From contig NZ_CP019402.1 of NCBI RefSeq assembly GCF_002024505.1, forward strand, positions 2,294,001 through 2,358,000: a DNA stretch of 64,000 nt, read 5' to 3'. The notes under the pieces were generated by a model. It worked only from the letters and a program-made list of their open reading frames with translations, did not search any database and was not told the origin of the DNA. Both the position numbers and the translations under genes were made by a program. This stretch comes from Plantibacter flavus (GTDB taxonomy: Bacteria > Actinomycetota > Actinomycetes > Actinomycetales > Microbacteriaceae). Positions 28,373-38,103 of the stretch are shown piece by piece; position 1 is the first letter of the stretch, and every line of letters begins with the position of its first letter.

Positions 28373-30145
28373 TCAAAAACTGAGCGGCAGGTTCGGTGCC
28401 GGCTCCGTGGACGGCTGCACTCCCCTGCTCTTCAGCACCTGGGTGGTCACATCCCGGAAGATGGGAGCGACTGCAGCCGATGAATTCATCTTAACCGGGT
28501 CGGCCAGGTTCACCGAAACGACGAACTGCGGCGCCTCTGCTGGAGCGAAACCGGCCATCGAGACGAGGTAGCTCGAGCTGTAGCCACCGTCGCCGTCGGG
28601 CTGCTGTGCGGTACCGGTCTTCATGGCCACCCGGTAGCCGGGGACGTCGACGTTCTTGGCGACCCAGCTCTCCTGGTCGACCATCTCGAGCATGTCGCTG
28701 ACCTGCTTCGCCGCGTCGGCGGAGACGACCTGGGTTCCGGTCGCGTCGGGGACCTCGGTCATGGTGCCGTCGGCGTTCCGGCACCCCTCGACCAACTGGA
28801 CGGGCATGCGGACACCGCCGTTCGCGATCGTCTGGTACAGGCTGGCGCCCTGGATCGCGGTCGTCGAGAAGCCCTGGCCGAACATGGTCGCGTAATCGGT
28901 CTGGTTGTCCCAGTCCGCGGCGTCCGCCATGAGTCCACCGGACTCGCTCGGGAAGCCGACCTCGGTCTTCTGCAGCTGACCGAACTTCTGGAAGTACGCG
29001 TAGCGGGTGTCGGCGCTCATCTTCTCGCCGAACTGCGAGATCCCCGTGTTCGACGACTGCACCATGACGCCCGCGAGCGTGAGGTTCATGTCCTCGTGGA
29101 ACTCGCTGTCGTTGATGTCGGCACCGTTCGAGGGCTTGTACCGGAACGGAGCGACCACCTGCGAGTTGGGGCTCGCGACACCCTGGTCGATGAGCGCCGC
29201 GGCGGTCAGCGACTTGTACGTCGATCCCGGTTCGAACGGCGCGGCGAAGGCCCGTGAGCCTCGGTCTTCGGACGGCGTCGCGCTGACGTTGCCGGGGTCG
29301 ACGGCCGGGTACTCGGCGACGGCGAGGAGCTTGCCGGTCTTGACCTCCATCACCGTGACGACGCCCCAGCTCGCACCGACCGCTTCGGCCTGCGCGGCGA
29401 GCGACTGCTGCGAGAACCACTGGATGTCCTTGTCGAGCGTGAGCACGACGTCGCCGCCGTCCTTCGCCGGCTTCGTCACCGTGGTGCCGGGGAGCGGGAG
29501 ACCGCCACTGCCCTTCTCGTACGTCGTGCGACCGTCCTTGCCGGCGAGGCAGGAGTTCTCCATGAGTTCGACGCCCGCCTGGGCCTCGCCCTCCTCGCCC
29601 ACGAAGCCGACGATGTTGCCGGCGACAGCACCGTTCGGGTACACCCGGTACGGCTCCTCCTTGAAGGTCGTCCACGGGATCTCCAGCGCCTTGAGCGCTC
29701 GGAGCTGGTCGAGGGTGAGCTTCTTCGCGATGAGGGCGTAGAGCGAGTCCTTGTCCGCGGCGAGGGCGTCCGTGATGAGCGCGAGGACCTCCGGACCGGG
29801 CTTGCCGATGATCGCGCCGATCTCGTTCGTCGCCTGCTCGAGGGTGATCGTCTGCTCGGCGCCGTCGACGTCGCGTTCGAACGGACCGGCGTCCTTCGGA
29901 GATGCCGCCATGCTGTACCGCATGACCGCTTCGGCGAGCACCGAACCGTCGGAGGCGAGGATGTTGCCGCGGGTGGCGAGGATCGTGTCGCCCGTCTCGG
30001 TCTTCTCGAGGGATTCGGCGCTCAAGGCACTCGCGCGGACCACCTGGATGTCGACCAGACGGAGGACGAAGAGCGTCATCACGATGGAGACCGCGACGAT
30101 GGTGAACGCGAGGCGTCGGCGCGTGGTCTTCGTGTGTCTCACCAT
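28373..30145 (-). CDS. ftsI: septal penicillin-binding protein FtsI (PBP3 class B)
   Basis: The transpeptidase that crosslinks septal peptidoglycan, partner of FtsW. The 590-residue protein has a short cytoplasmic tail, one span (about 12-32) and the dimerisation domain. The transpeptidase domain carries all three catalytic motifs: STYK in EPGSTYKSL (active Ser), SSN in VQSSNTGI, and KTGT in AMKTGTAQQ. The ATG at 30145 is the first start after the ftsL-like stop and gives a typical N-terminus. A TTG at 28376 for murE would overlap its stop. No PASTA domain is present. Confidence 0.96.
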   Translation of the reverse strand: MVRHTKTTRRRLAFTIVAVSIVMTLFVLRLVDIQVVRASALSAESLEKTETGDTILATRGNILASDGSVLAEAVMRYSMAASPKDAGPFERDVDGAEQTITLEQATNEIGAIIGKPGPEVLALITDALAADKDSLYALIAKKLTLDQLRALKALEIPWTTFKEEPYRVYPNGAVAGNIVGFVGEEGEAQAGVELMENSCLAGKDGRTTYEKGSGGLPLPGTTVTKPAKDGGDVVLTLDKDIQWFSQQSLAAQAEAVGASWGVVTVMEVKTGKLLAVAEYPAVDPGNVSATPSEDRGSRAFAAPFEPGSTYKSLTAAALIDQGVASPNSQVVAPFRYKPSNGADINDSEFHEDMNLTLAGVMVQSSNTGISQFGEKMSADTRYAYFQKFGQLQKTEVGFPSESGGLMADAADWDNQTDYATMFGQGFSTTAIQGASLYQTIANGGVRMPVQLVEGCRNADGTMTEVPDATGTQVVSADAAKQVSDMLEMVDQESWVAKNVDVPGYRVAMKTGTAQQPDGDGGYSSSYLVSMAGFAPAEAPQFVVSVNLADPVKMNSSAAVAPIFRDVTTQVLKSRGVQPSTEPAPNLPLSF

Positions 30146-30218
30146 GATGCCCGCACCGCGTCCTCTCCCGACGTCGCACCTCCGAGCAGGGCGTCGTCCT
30201 CCACCGTGAGCCGTCCGG

Positions 30219-30812
30219 TCATCGTGTGGTCGGCGACGGCAGCCCGTCCTGCAACGGTACGGGCGGGGTGACCGCTTCCTGGCTCGACGCGCCGTCTGCG
30301 GCGGCGGCGTTCTGCCCGCCGACGAGCGGGAGCGTCGCGGCCTGTGCGTTCGGCACGAGGGCGGCGTTGAAGATCGGACTCGTGCTCGCCGACGCCGGCG
30401 TGGGCGTCCCCAGCACGGCACCGTCGGAGAGTCGGAGGTAGGTCGGGAGCGAGTTGCCCACCATGCCGAGTGCCTGCGCGTTCACGGCGAGGTACTGGGG
30501 CGAGGCCAGGCGGTCGAGGTCCTCGGCCAGCGCGGCCGAGGTGCGGCCGAGTTCGACCTGCTTCCCCTCGAGCTGCTGGATCTGGTACGCGCCCTGGCTC
30601 AACCCGACGCTGAGGAGCAACTGACCGACGACGATGGCGACGACCGCACCGACGACGACGACCGCGTACATCGGCCGTGGTCGGAGCTTCGAGCGCGCCC
30701 CGGTCGTGACCGCACGGATGTGCTGCCGTTCGGGGGTCGTCCGGGTCGGCTGCGGCCGAGCGCGTCCGAGCCGTTCTGGTGCGAGATCGAGTGCTGCGGT
30801 CGCTCCGCTCAT
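30219..30812 (-). CDS. FtsL-like divisome protein
   Basis: A 197-residue bitopic protein in the ftsL position between rsmH and ftsI. The basic cytoplasmic N-terminus (about 50 residues) is followed by one span (around YAVVVVGAVVAIVVGQLLLSV). A heptad-like stretch, YQIQQLEGKQVELGRTSAALAEDLDRLAS, then resembles the FtsL/FtsB coiled coil. An Ala/Pro/Ser-rich extracytoplasmic tail of about 80 residues is longer than in classical FtsL. The ATG at 30812 overlaps the rsmH stop by 4 nt. The call rests on topology and position, since FtsL sequences diverge widely. Confidence 0.8.
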   Translation of the reverse strand: MSGATAALDLAPERLGRARPQPTRTTPERQHIRAVTTGARSKLRPRPMYAVVVVGAVVAIVVGQLLLSVGLSQGAYQIQQLEGKQVELGRTSAALAEDLDRLASPQYLAVNAQALGMVGNSLPTYLRLSDGAVLGTPTPASASTSPIFNAALVPNAQAATLPLVGGQNAAAADGASSQEAVTPPVPLQDGLPSPTTR

Positions 30813-31762
30813 GCTGGCCTCCTCAGCCGTTCGGCCGCGCGGAGTCGCACGGGTTTCGCTCTGGGGTTCTCGTCGATCTCGGCCTCGGTGGCGAGTTCGG
30901 CGCCCTTGACAAGGAGCTTCAGCTCCGCACTGTGTTCCGGGAGTTCGACGGGCAGGCCCGCCGGAGTTGTCGACTTCGCCCGGGCCTGGAGCTCGCGCTT
31001 GACGATCCGGTCCTCGAGCGACTGGTAGGACAGGAACACGATCCGTCCTCCGACCCGAAGCAGGTCGAGCGCGCGGGGCACGGCGGACTCGAGGACCGAC
31101 AGCTCCGCGTTGACCTCGATGCGCAGCGCCTGGAAGACCCGCTTGGCCGGATGGCCAGTGCGACGTGCGGCCGCCGGCGTGGCCCGATCGATGAGCTCGA
31201 CGAGCTGACCGGAACTCGTCAGGGGTCGCTGCTGGCGTTCCTCGACGATGCGGCGTGCGTAGCGCTGCGCCAACTTCTCGTCTCCGTACTCCCAGAAGAT
31301 CTTCCGAAGCGCCACCTCGTCGTAGGTGGCGAGGATCGTCTCCGCCGTCAGCTCGCTCGAGGCGTCCATCCGCATGTCGAGAGGAGCGTCCTGCGAGTAC
31401 GAGAAGCCGCGTTCGGTCCGATCGAGTTGCAGCGAGGAGACACCGAGGTCGAACAGGATGCCGTCCACCTGTGGGAAGCCGAGCTCCTCGGCGGCCTCGT
31501 CGATGTCGTCGTAGACGGCTTTGACGAACCGGGCTCGCGACCCGAAGCGCTCGAGCCGCTCCTGAGCGATGTCGAGTGCATCGAGGTCGCGGTCGAGCCC
31601 GATGAGGGTCAACTGCGGGAACCGCTCGAGCATCGCTTCGGCGTGCCCCGCCATGCCGAGCGTGGCGTCGATGAGGACCGCGCCCTCGTCTGACACGGCG
31701 GGGGCGAGCAACTCGATGCATCGCTCGAGGAGGACCGGTGTGTGGATGTCGTCGATGGCCAT
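30809..31762 (-). CDS. rsmH: 16S rRNA (cytosine1402-N4)-methyltransferase
   Basis: Methylates N4 of C1402 in the 16S rRNA decoding centre. The 317-residue enzyme begins DDIHTPVLLERCIELL and has the SAM-binding motif LIDATLGMAGHAEAML. Other family segments are GILFDLGVSSLQLD, RGFSYSQDAPLDMRMD and the C-terminal YQSLEDRIVK. The ATG at 31762 is well placed, but no strong ribosome-binding site precedes it. The 139-nt gap from mraZ holds two tandem hairpin repeats. Downstream genes through ftsI overlap or are tightly spaced. Confidence 0.97.
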   Translation of the reverse strand: MAIDDIHTPVLLERCIELLAPAVSDEGAVLIDATLGMAGHAEAMLERFPQLTLIGLDRDLDALDIAQERLERFGSRARFVKAVYDDIDEAAEELGFPQVDGILFDLGVSSLQLDRTERGFSYSQDAPLDMRMDASSELTAETILATYDEVALRKIFWEYGDEKLAQRYARRIVEERQQRPLTSSGQLVELIDRATPAAARRTGHPAKRVFQALRIEVNAELSVLESAVPRALDLLRVGGRIVFLSYQSLEDRIVKRELQARAKSTTPAGLPVELPEHSAELKLLVKGAELATEAEIDENPRAKPVRLRAAERLRRPA

Positions 31763-31804
31763 ATGCGTAATCCGGACGGTCCCTGACCCCTGATCCCCAT
31801 CCGT

Positions 31805-31875
31805 TCCGACCTGGCACCGGGGAAGTGTGTCAGGGCGGGCTCCGACCTGGCACCGGGGAAGTGTGTCAGGGCGGG
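31805..31875. repeat. two tandem 35-36 bp hairpin repeats between mraZ and rsmH
   Basis: Two identical 35-bp units at 31805-31839 and 31841-31875, one base apart, so the period is 36 bp. Each contains CCTGGCAC, nine bases, then GTGTCAGG, which pair in + strand RNA over 8 bp with one G-U pair. They lie in the mraZ-rsmH intergenic gap and so in the leader of the rsmH part of the cluster. Function is unknown; REP-like elements, an attenuator or a protein-binding site are all possible. Confidence 0.8.
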
Positions 31876-31901
31876 ACGGCTGGGAGTCAGGGGGCAGGGC
31901 A

Positions 31902-32333
31902 CTAGAAGAGTCCGGGGATCACCTCCTCGGCGGTCTCGGAGAAGACGCTCTCCTGTTCGGCGAGGTAGGACTCCCATGCCTCGGCGTCCCAGATCTCCGC
32001 GCGGCTGCCGGCGCCGATGACCACGAGGTCGCGGCTGAGCCCGGCGTACTGACGGAGGTTGGACGGAATGGTCACGCGGTGCTGCTTGTCGGGGGTCTCG
32101 GCGCTCGCTCCGGACAGGAACACGCGCAGGTAGTCGCGGGCCTGCTTGCTGGTGACCGGAGCCTGGCGGATCTTCTCGTGGAGCGCCTCGAACTCCCGCG
32201 TGCTGAAGACGTAGATGCAGTGCTCCTGGCCTCGGGTCATGACGACCCCGCCGGAGAGCTCATCGCGGAACTTCGCCGGCAGGATGATGCGGCCTTTTTC
32301 GTCGAGTTTGGGGGCGTGACTACCGAGGAACAT
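31902..32333 (-). CDS. mraZ: transcriptional regulator MraZ
   Basis: A 143-residue SpoVT/AbrB-like DNA-binding protein, usually a repressor of its own dcw cluster. Two MraZ repeats are visible: [26 protein letters not shown] near the N-terminus and [21 protein letters not shown] after residue 75. The ATG at 32333 matches the family start; a G-rich run (GGGGGCGGGGGCG) replaces a normal ribosome-binding site. Three 10-bp GTGG boxes lie 42-71 nt upstream (32375-32404), consistent with autoregulation. First gene of the cluster. Confidence 0.96.
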   Translation of the reverse strand: MFLGSHAPKLDEKGRIILPAKFRDELSGGVVMTRGQEHCIYVFSTREFEALHEKIRQAPVTSKQARDYLRVFLSGASAETPDKQHRVTIPSNLRQYAGLSRDLVVIGAGSRAEIWDAEAWESYLAEQESVFSETAEEVIPGLF

Positions 32334-32374
32334 ACGCCCCCGCCCCCAATCGTTCTGGCCAACATCTTGGTTGG

Positions 32375-32404
32375 GCTCCACTTTACTCCACTTTGCCCCA
32401 CCAA
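32375..32404 (-). promoter_or_regulatory. MraZ operator: three direct 10-bp boxes
   Basis: Read toward mraZ, the region is TTGGTGGGGC, AAAGTGGAGT, AAAGTGGAGC: three contiguous 10-bp units sharing GTGGNG, the last two nearly identical. Tandem GTGG/TGGG boxes at one-helix-turn spacing upstream of mraZ are the known binding pattern of MraZ. They lie just after a possible -10 (TATGCT at 32408-32413), so bound MraZ would cover the start of transcription. Confidence 0.75.
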
Positions 32405-32407
32405 TGC

Positions 32408-32413
32408 AGCATA
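32408..32413 (-). promoter_or_regulatory. possible -10 box of the mraZ/dcw promoter
   Basis: TATGCT on the minus strand, immediately upstream of the MraZ boxes and about 75 nt before the mraZ ATG. No good -35 is visible. Confidence 0.35.
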
Positions 32414-32441
32414 TTCCTCCACATTGGCTCGGCTACCCACG

Positions 32442-32473
32442 AAAAAACCCCGCAAAGTCAGGACTTTGCGGGG
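32442..32473 (-). terminator. intrinsic terminator between the DUF3040 gene and mraZ
   Basis: A perfect 12-bp stem (CCCCGCAAAGTC with GACTTTGCGGGG), followed on the minus strand by six Ts. It ends transcripts coming from the DUF3040 gene before the mraZ promoter. Confidence 0.85.
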
Positions 32474-32534
32474 TGGAGGGAAATGGAGGGACTTCGCCCT
32501 ATCCGGGACGGTCAGGGAGGGCCTGAAACGACGA

Positions 32535-32564
32535 AACGGGGCCGATCCGAAGATCGGCCCCGTT
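32535..32564 (-). terminator. second tandem terminator, UUCG tetraloop hairpin
   Basis: A perfect 13-bp stem with a 4-nt loop. On the minus strand the loop reads TTCG closed by C and G, a very stable tetraloop. It lies about 60 nt above the first terminator and forms a double terminator insulating the dcw cluster. The rest of the 314-nt gap (32334-32647) shows nothing else. Confidence 0.7.
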
Positions 32565-32647
32565 CGGAGTCGTGGTGCGGCGGCGCCGCGAGGGAGGGAA
32601 GTGGAGTCAGGCGGCCGGACGCGGAGCGACCGGGAGGCGCGGCACCT

Positions 32648-33022
32648 TTACTGCTCGTCGCCAGACTGACGCTTGTCCCAGCGGTCGTTGAAGCGGTCCA
32701 TCAGACGGGACGACTTCTGACCGGCCGGAGCAGCCTGACGAGGCCGCGGCTGTTCGAGTGGAGCCCGGGTCGGTTTGGTCGCCACGAGCACGCCCGTGAG
32801 CATGATCGCGAACCCCAGCAGACCGACGATGGGCTGCTGGATCACGACTCCGAGCACGAGGCCGATCGCCCCGACCACCGCGATGAGGGAGCCGAGCGCG
32901 ATTCCGCGGTAACTCGGTTTGCCCGCTCCAGCGCTGACCTTGGAGACGAAATCGGCATCGCTGCGGTAGAGGTGGCGTTCCATCTCATCGAGGAGCCGTT
33001 GCTCCTGCTCTGAAAGTGGCAT
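32648..33022 (-). CDS. DUF3040 domain membrane protein
   Basis: A 124-residue actinobacterial protein of unknown function, equivalent in position to Rv2169c upstream of mraZ. The N-terminal motif MPLSEQEQRLLDEMERHLY is the DUF3040 signature, followed by a basic stretch. Two adjacent spans (about 44-63 and 66-84) precede a hydrophilic C-terminal tail rich in Arg and Gln. The ATG at 33022 has GAGGGGAA upstream. The frame continues upstream antisense to the prenyl synthase, but the motif fixes this start. A TAGACT box at 33064-33069 is the likely -10. Confidence 0.88.
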   Translation of the reverse strand: MPLSEQEQRLLDEMERHLYRSDADFVSKVSAGAGKPSYRGIALGSLIAVVGAIGLVLGVVIQQPIVGLLGFAIMLTGVLVATKPTRAPLEQPRPRQAAPAGQKSSRLMDRFNDRWDKRQSGDEQ

Positions 33023-33063
33023 CTGATTCCCCTCAAGGTCACACGACGCGACGTTGTTGATCG

Positions 33064-33069
33064 AGTCTA
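33064..33069 (-). promoter_or_regulatory. probable -10 box of the DUF3040 gene
   Basis: TAGACT toward the DUF3040 gene, with a leader of about 35-40 nt. It lies 16 bp from the divergent -10 box of the prenyl synthase gene. Confidence 0.4.
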
Positions 33070-33085
33070 GCCACCGAAGCATGAC

Positions 33086-33091
33086 TAGGCT
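33086..33091 (+). promoter_or_regulatory. -10 box of the polyprenyl synthase gene, leaderless arrangement
   Basis: TAGGCT, six bases, then the GTG start codon at 33098. Transcription starting at the normal distance would begin on the start codon itself. Confidence 0.5.
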
Positions 33092-33097
33092 AGGTGC

Positions 33098-34198
33098 GTG
33101 ATCGAAAGCAATGAACTCGCCACCCTGGTGGGCCGCGGGCTCTCCGACTTTCTCTCCTCGCGAAGCTCCATTGTCGCGCAGATCGGCCCGGAGCTCTCCC
33201 CGTTCCTCGACTTCTCCCGGGAATTTCTCAGCGGTGGGAAGCGGTTCCGAGCACAGTTCTGCTTCCGGGGCTGGCAGGCCGTCTCCACCGGCAGGCACGC
33301 CAGCGGTCAGGGCGGCCTCGAGACCGTCATCGCGACCTGTGGAGCACTCGAACTGTTCCATGCCGCAGCGCTCGTCCACGACGACATCATCGACAACTCC
33401 GACACCCGCCGTGGCGCACCGTCGGCTCACGTCTCCTTCGCGGAGTTGCACCGCCGCAGCAGATGGGACGGCGACCCGACCACCTTCGGTACCGGAGCCG
33501 CCACGCTCCTCGGCGACCTGCTCCTCGGCTGGAGTGACGAACTCCTCGACGACGGACTCGACCAGCTGGACGACCGCACCGCCGCTCGCGCAGCGCGGGC
33601 CGAGTTCAACCGGATGCGGACCGAGGTCACGGCCGGCCAGTACCTCGACATCCTCGAGGAGCGCGCCTGGCGCGACGCCGCCGACGACGAACAGCGCCGC
33701 CGGGCCGAGCGCGTCCTCATCTTCAAATCGGCCAAGTACAGCATCGAGTCCCCGCTCGCGCTCGGGGCGCTCCTCGGCGGCGGGAACGAGCAGCAGCTCG
33801 CGTCGCTCCGCGGGTACGGCCTCCCCCTCGGCATCGCCTTCCAGCTGCGCGACGACCTCCTCGGCGTCTACGGCGATCCCGCTGTGACCGGCAAGCCGAG
33901 TGGCGACGACCTCCGCGAGGGTAAGCGGACCATCCTCATCGCGCTCACGAGGGAGGCCCTCCAGCCGGGCGCGCGCGCCATCCTCGACGAGCTGCTCGGG
34001 GATCCCGAACTCGACGACGACCAGATCGGCCTGCTCCAGGCGACCATCCGCGACAGCGGGGCCGTCGACCAGGTGGAGAAGCTCATCCAGGACCACGTCG
34101 CACGGGCACTCTCCGCACTGGGCGAGGCTCCGATCAACGACGACGCCCGGGCCCACCTGCGCGGCCTCGCGGTCGCGGTCGCACGCCGCGACACCTGA
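33098..34198 (+). CDS. polyprenyl diphosphate synthase (IdsA-type)
   Basis: A trans-prenyltransferase condensing isopentenyl diphosphate onto allylic diphosphates, probably to geranylgeranyl or a similar chain length. The 366-residue protein has the first Asp-rich motif in HDDIIDNSDTRRG and the second in QLRDDLLGVYGD. A GKRFRAQ-type basic motif binds diphosphate. Chain length cannot be set from sequence alone. Its position next to a DUF3040 gene and the Rv2175c/PknL pair matches Rv2173 (idsA2) in M. tuberculosis. The GTG at 33098 has no ribosome-binding site and lies 6 nt after a TAGGCT box. Confidence 0.92.
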   Translation: MIESNELATLVGRGLSDFLSSRSSIVAQIGPELSPFLDFSREFLSGGKRFRAQFCFRGWQAVSTGRHASGQGGLETVIATCGALELFHAAALVHDDIIDNSDTRRGAPSAHVSFAELHRRSRWDGDPTTFGTGAATLLGDLLLGWSDELLDDGLDQLDDRTAARAARAEFNRMRTEVTAGQYLDILEERAWRDAADDEQRRRAERVLIFKSAKYSIESPLALGALLGGGNEQQLASLRGYGLPLGIAFQLRDDLLGVYGDPAVTGKPSGDDLREGKRTILIALTREALQPGARAILDELLGDPELDDDQIGLLQATIRDSGAVDQVEKLIQDHVARALSALGEAPINDDARAHLRGLAVAVARRDT

Positions 34199-34217
34199 GC
34201 CGTCCGGCTCGGACGGC
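34199..34217. terminator. bidirectional terminator between prenyl synthase and Rv2175c-like genes
   Basis: A perfect 8-bp GC stem (GCCGTCCG with CGGACGGC) and 3-nt loop begins right after the prenyl synthase stop. It lies between two convergent genes. Confidence 0.6.
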
Positions 34218-34223
34218 ACGGGA

Positions 34224-34565
34224 TCAGGCGAGCGCCTGAGCCACCCGGCGCACCTCGGACCGACGTCCCTCGCGGAGGGCCTGGATCGGCGAGGTCCCGA
34301 TCGCGTCGTCGTCCTCAAGCATCCAGACCATCGCGGCCTCGTCGTCGAAGCCGTTGTCGGACAGCAGCGTGAGCGTGCCGCGCAGGTTGTGCACCGGCCC
34401 GCCGTCCGCGATGAAGAACGACGGCACCTGCAGCACGCCGTCACGCCGGACGGCGAGGAGGTCGCGCTCCTCGAGGTACTGGCGGATGCGTCGGATCGGC
34501 AGCCCGAGTTCGGTCGCCAGATCGGGAAGGGTGAACCACACGAGTTCGGAATTCTGCTCAGTCAC
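34224..34565 (-). CDS. Rv2175c-like DNA-binding protein
   Basis: A 113-residue protein with an N-terminal winged-helix-like segment (FTLPDLATELGLPIRRIRQYLEERDLLAVRR) and the C-terminal domain typical of Rv2175c homologues (SDNGFDDEAAMVWMLEDDD, then a helix ending RRVAQALA). In M. tuberculosis the homologue binds DNA and is phosphorylated near its N-terminus by the neighbouring kinase PknL. Here the two genes are likewise divergent neighbours. The GTG at 34565 is preferred because it follows CAGACT by 7 nt and gives the short MTEQNSELVW start; the longer frame overlaps the kinase promoter. Confidence 0.85.
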   Translation of the reverse strand: MTEQNSELVWFTLPDLATELGLPIRRIRQYLEERDLLAVRRDGVLQVPSFFIADGGPVHNLRGTLTLLSDNGFDDEAAMVWMLEDDDAIGTSPIQALREGRRSEVRRVAQALA

Positions 34566-34572
34566 GCACAGC

Positions 34573-34578
34573 AGTCTG
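34573..34578 (-). promoter_or_regulatory. -10-like box of the Rv2175c-like gene, leaderless arrangement
   Basis: CAGACT, seven bases, then the GTG start. It is a one-base variant of the TANNNT boxes used elsewhere in the window. Confidence 0.35.
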
Positions 34579-34655
34579 CCACGACCGCGCTCCGCTCGGC
34601 GCCGTCGGATCGCGTTCGGGTAACGATCCAGGCGCCTCGCCGCCCTCCCGGGGTG

Positions 34656-34689
34656 TTGACAGCTCCTCGCGCCCGACGTTCCATACACT
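34656..34689 (+). promoter_or_regulatory. promoter of the PASTA kinase gene, leaderless arrangement
   Basis: A consensus TTGACA is at 34656-34661 and TACACT at 34684-34689. Six bases separate TACACT from the GTG start. The 22-bp spacer between the boxes is longer than usual, so the -35 may not be used with this -10. Confidence 0.5.
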
Positions 34690-34695
34690 CGACTG

Positions 34696-36642
<1,947 letters not shown>

Positions 36643-36674
36643 CCACGGCGACACGTGCTCGACCCACACGGCTG

Positions 36675-36726
36675 TCACACGACGAAGCACCCATGCCGGA
36701 TCCGGCACGGGCGCTTCGTCGTGTGA
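36675..36726. terminator. bidirectional terminator between kinase and DAHP synthase genes
   Basis: A perfect 14-bp stem (TCACACGACGAAGC with GCTTCGTCGTGTGA) encloses a loop holding a second hairpin, GCCGGATCCGGC. It lies between convergent genes, 33 nt after the kinase stop and 4 nt beyond the DAHP synthase stop. Confidence 0.85.
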
Positions 36727-36729
36727 GAC

Positions 36730-38103
36730 CTACTTCGCGGCGGCGAGTTCCTCCGCCACGAGGAAGGCGAGCTCCAGCGACTGCATGTGGTTGAGGCGAG
36801 GATCGCACAGCGACTCGTACCGCGTCGCCAGGGTGGCCTCGTCGATCTGCTCCGAGCCGCCCAGGCACTCGGTGACGTCGTCGCCGGTGAGCTCGACGTG
36901 GATGCCGCCGGGGTGCGTCCCTGCGGCGCGGTGGGCTTCGAAGAACCCCTTGACCTCGTCCACGACGTCGTCGAAGCGACGCGTCTTGTAGCCGGTGGGC
37001 GTCGTGAGCCCGTTGCCGTGCATCGGATCGGTCACCCAGAGCGGCGTCGCGTCGGCACCCTTGATCGCCTCGAGCAGCGGAGGCAGGGCGTCCCTGATCT
37101 TGCCCGCACCCATCCGCGTGATGAACGTCAGGCGCCCGGGCTCGCGCTCGGGGTCGAGCTTGTCGATGAGACGCAGCATGTCGTCGGCCGAGGTGGTGGG
37201 GCCGAGCTTCACGCCGATCGGGTTGCGGACGCGCGACAGGAAGTCGACGTGCGCGCCGTCGAGCTCGCGGGTCCGCTCCCCGATCCACACGAAGTGGGCG
37301 GAGGTGTTGTACGGCGTGCCGGTCCGCGAGTCGATCCGCGTCATCGGTCGCTCGTAGTCCATGAGCAGCGCCTCGTGGCTCGAGTAGAACTCGACACCCC
37401 GCAGCTGGTCGAAGTCGGCTCCGGCCGCCTCCATGAACTTGATCGCACGATCGATGTCGCGAGCCAGTCCCTCGTAGCGGTGGTTCACCGGGTTGGCGGC
37501 GAACCCCTTGTTCCAGCTGTGGACCTCGCGGAGGTCGGCGAACCCGCCCTGGGTGAACGCCCGGATGAGGTTCAGCGTCGATGCGGAGGTGTGGTACCCC
37601 TTGACGAGCCGAGCGGGGTCGGCCGTGCGCGACTCCGGGGTGAAGTCGTAGCCGTTGACGATGTCGCCGCGGTAGGCGGGCAGGGTGACGTCGCCCCGCG
37701 TCTCGGAGTCGTTGGAGCGCGGCTTGGCGAACTGCCCGGCCATCCGGCCCATCTTGACGACCGGCATCGACGCACCGTACGTGAGCACGACGGCCATCTG
37801 CAGGACCGTCTTCACGCGGTTGCGGATCTGCTCGGCCGTCGCGCCGGCGAAGGTCTCGGCGCAGTCGCCGCCCTGGAGCAGGAACGCGTTGCCGCTCGCC
37901 GCCCTGGCCAAGCGGTCGCGCAGGATGTCGACCTCGCCGGCGAACACCAGCGGAGGGAGGGTCGCGAGTTCGGCGGAGGCACGCGCGACGGCGGCCTGGT
38001 CCGGCCATGACGGCTGCTGCTTGATCGGCAGCTCACGCCAATAGTCCAGTCCGGCGATCACCGAGGGTTCGGCCATGACGACTGGTTCTGTAGCGTGGGA
38101 CAC
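36730..38103 (-). CDS. aroG: 3-deoxy-7-phosphoheptulonate synthase, class II
   Basis: Condenses phosphoenolpyruvate and erythrose 4-phosphate, the first step of the shikimate pathway. The 457-residue length and motifs FLLQGGDCAETF, RVKTVLQMAVV, and GANFDQLRG-like and MHGNGLTT segments mark the plant-type class II enzyme (like M. tuberculosis Rv2178c). Metal-binding Cys, His, Glu and Asp positions appear intact. The GTG at 38103 has AGGAAA about 4 nt upstream; the in-frame ATG at 38076 has no such site. It is third in the operon glucokinase-acyltransferase-aroG. Confidence 0.96.
   Translation of the reverse strand: MSHATEPVVMAEPSVIAGLDYWRELPIKQQPSWPDQAAVARASAELATLPPLVFAGEVDILRDRLARAASGNAFLLQGGDCAETFAGATAEQIRNRVKTVLQMAVVLTYGASMPVVKMGRMAGQFAKPRSNDSETRGDVTLPAYRGDIVNGYDFTPESRTADPARLVKGYHTSASTLNLIRAFTQGGFADLREVHSWNKGFAANPVNHRYEGLARDIDRAIKFMEAAGADFDQLRGVEFYSSHEALLMDYERPMTRIDSRTGTPYNTSAHFVWIGERTRELDGAHVDFLSRVRNPIGVKLGPTTSADDMLRLIDKLDPEREPGRLTFITRMGAGKIRDALPPLLEAIKGADATPLWVTDPMHGNGLTTPTGYKTRRFDDVVDEVKGFFEAHRAAGTHPGGIHVELTGDDVTECLGGSEQIDEATLATRYESLCDPRLNHMQSLELAFLVAEELAAAK

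Noticed and set aside
30219..31817. Very long frame joining the ftsL-like protein to sequence opposite/overlapping rsmH
   Set aside because: The N-terminal two thirds read out of frame through rsmH, which is intact. The ATG at 30812, overlapping the rsmH stop, is the sensible start.
33023..34444. Long minus-strand extension of the DUF3040 gene, antisense to the prenyl synthase gene
   Set aside because: The DUF3040 signature begins at the ATG at 33022 with its own ribosome-binding site. The upstream part is the complement of the prenyl synthase gene, which has both Asp-rich motifs.
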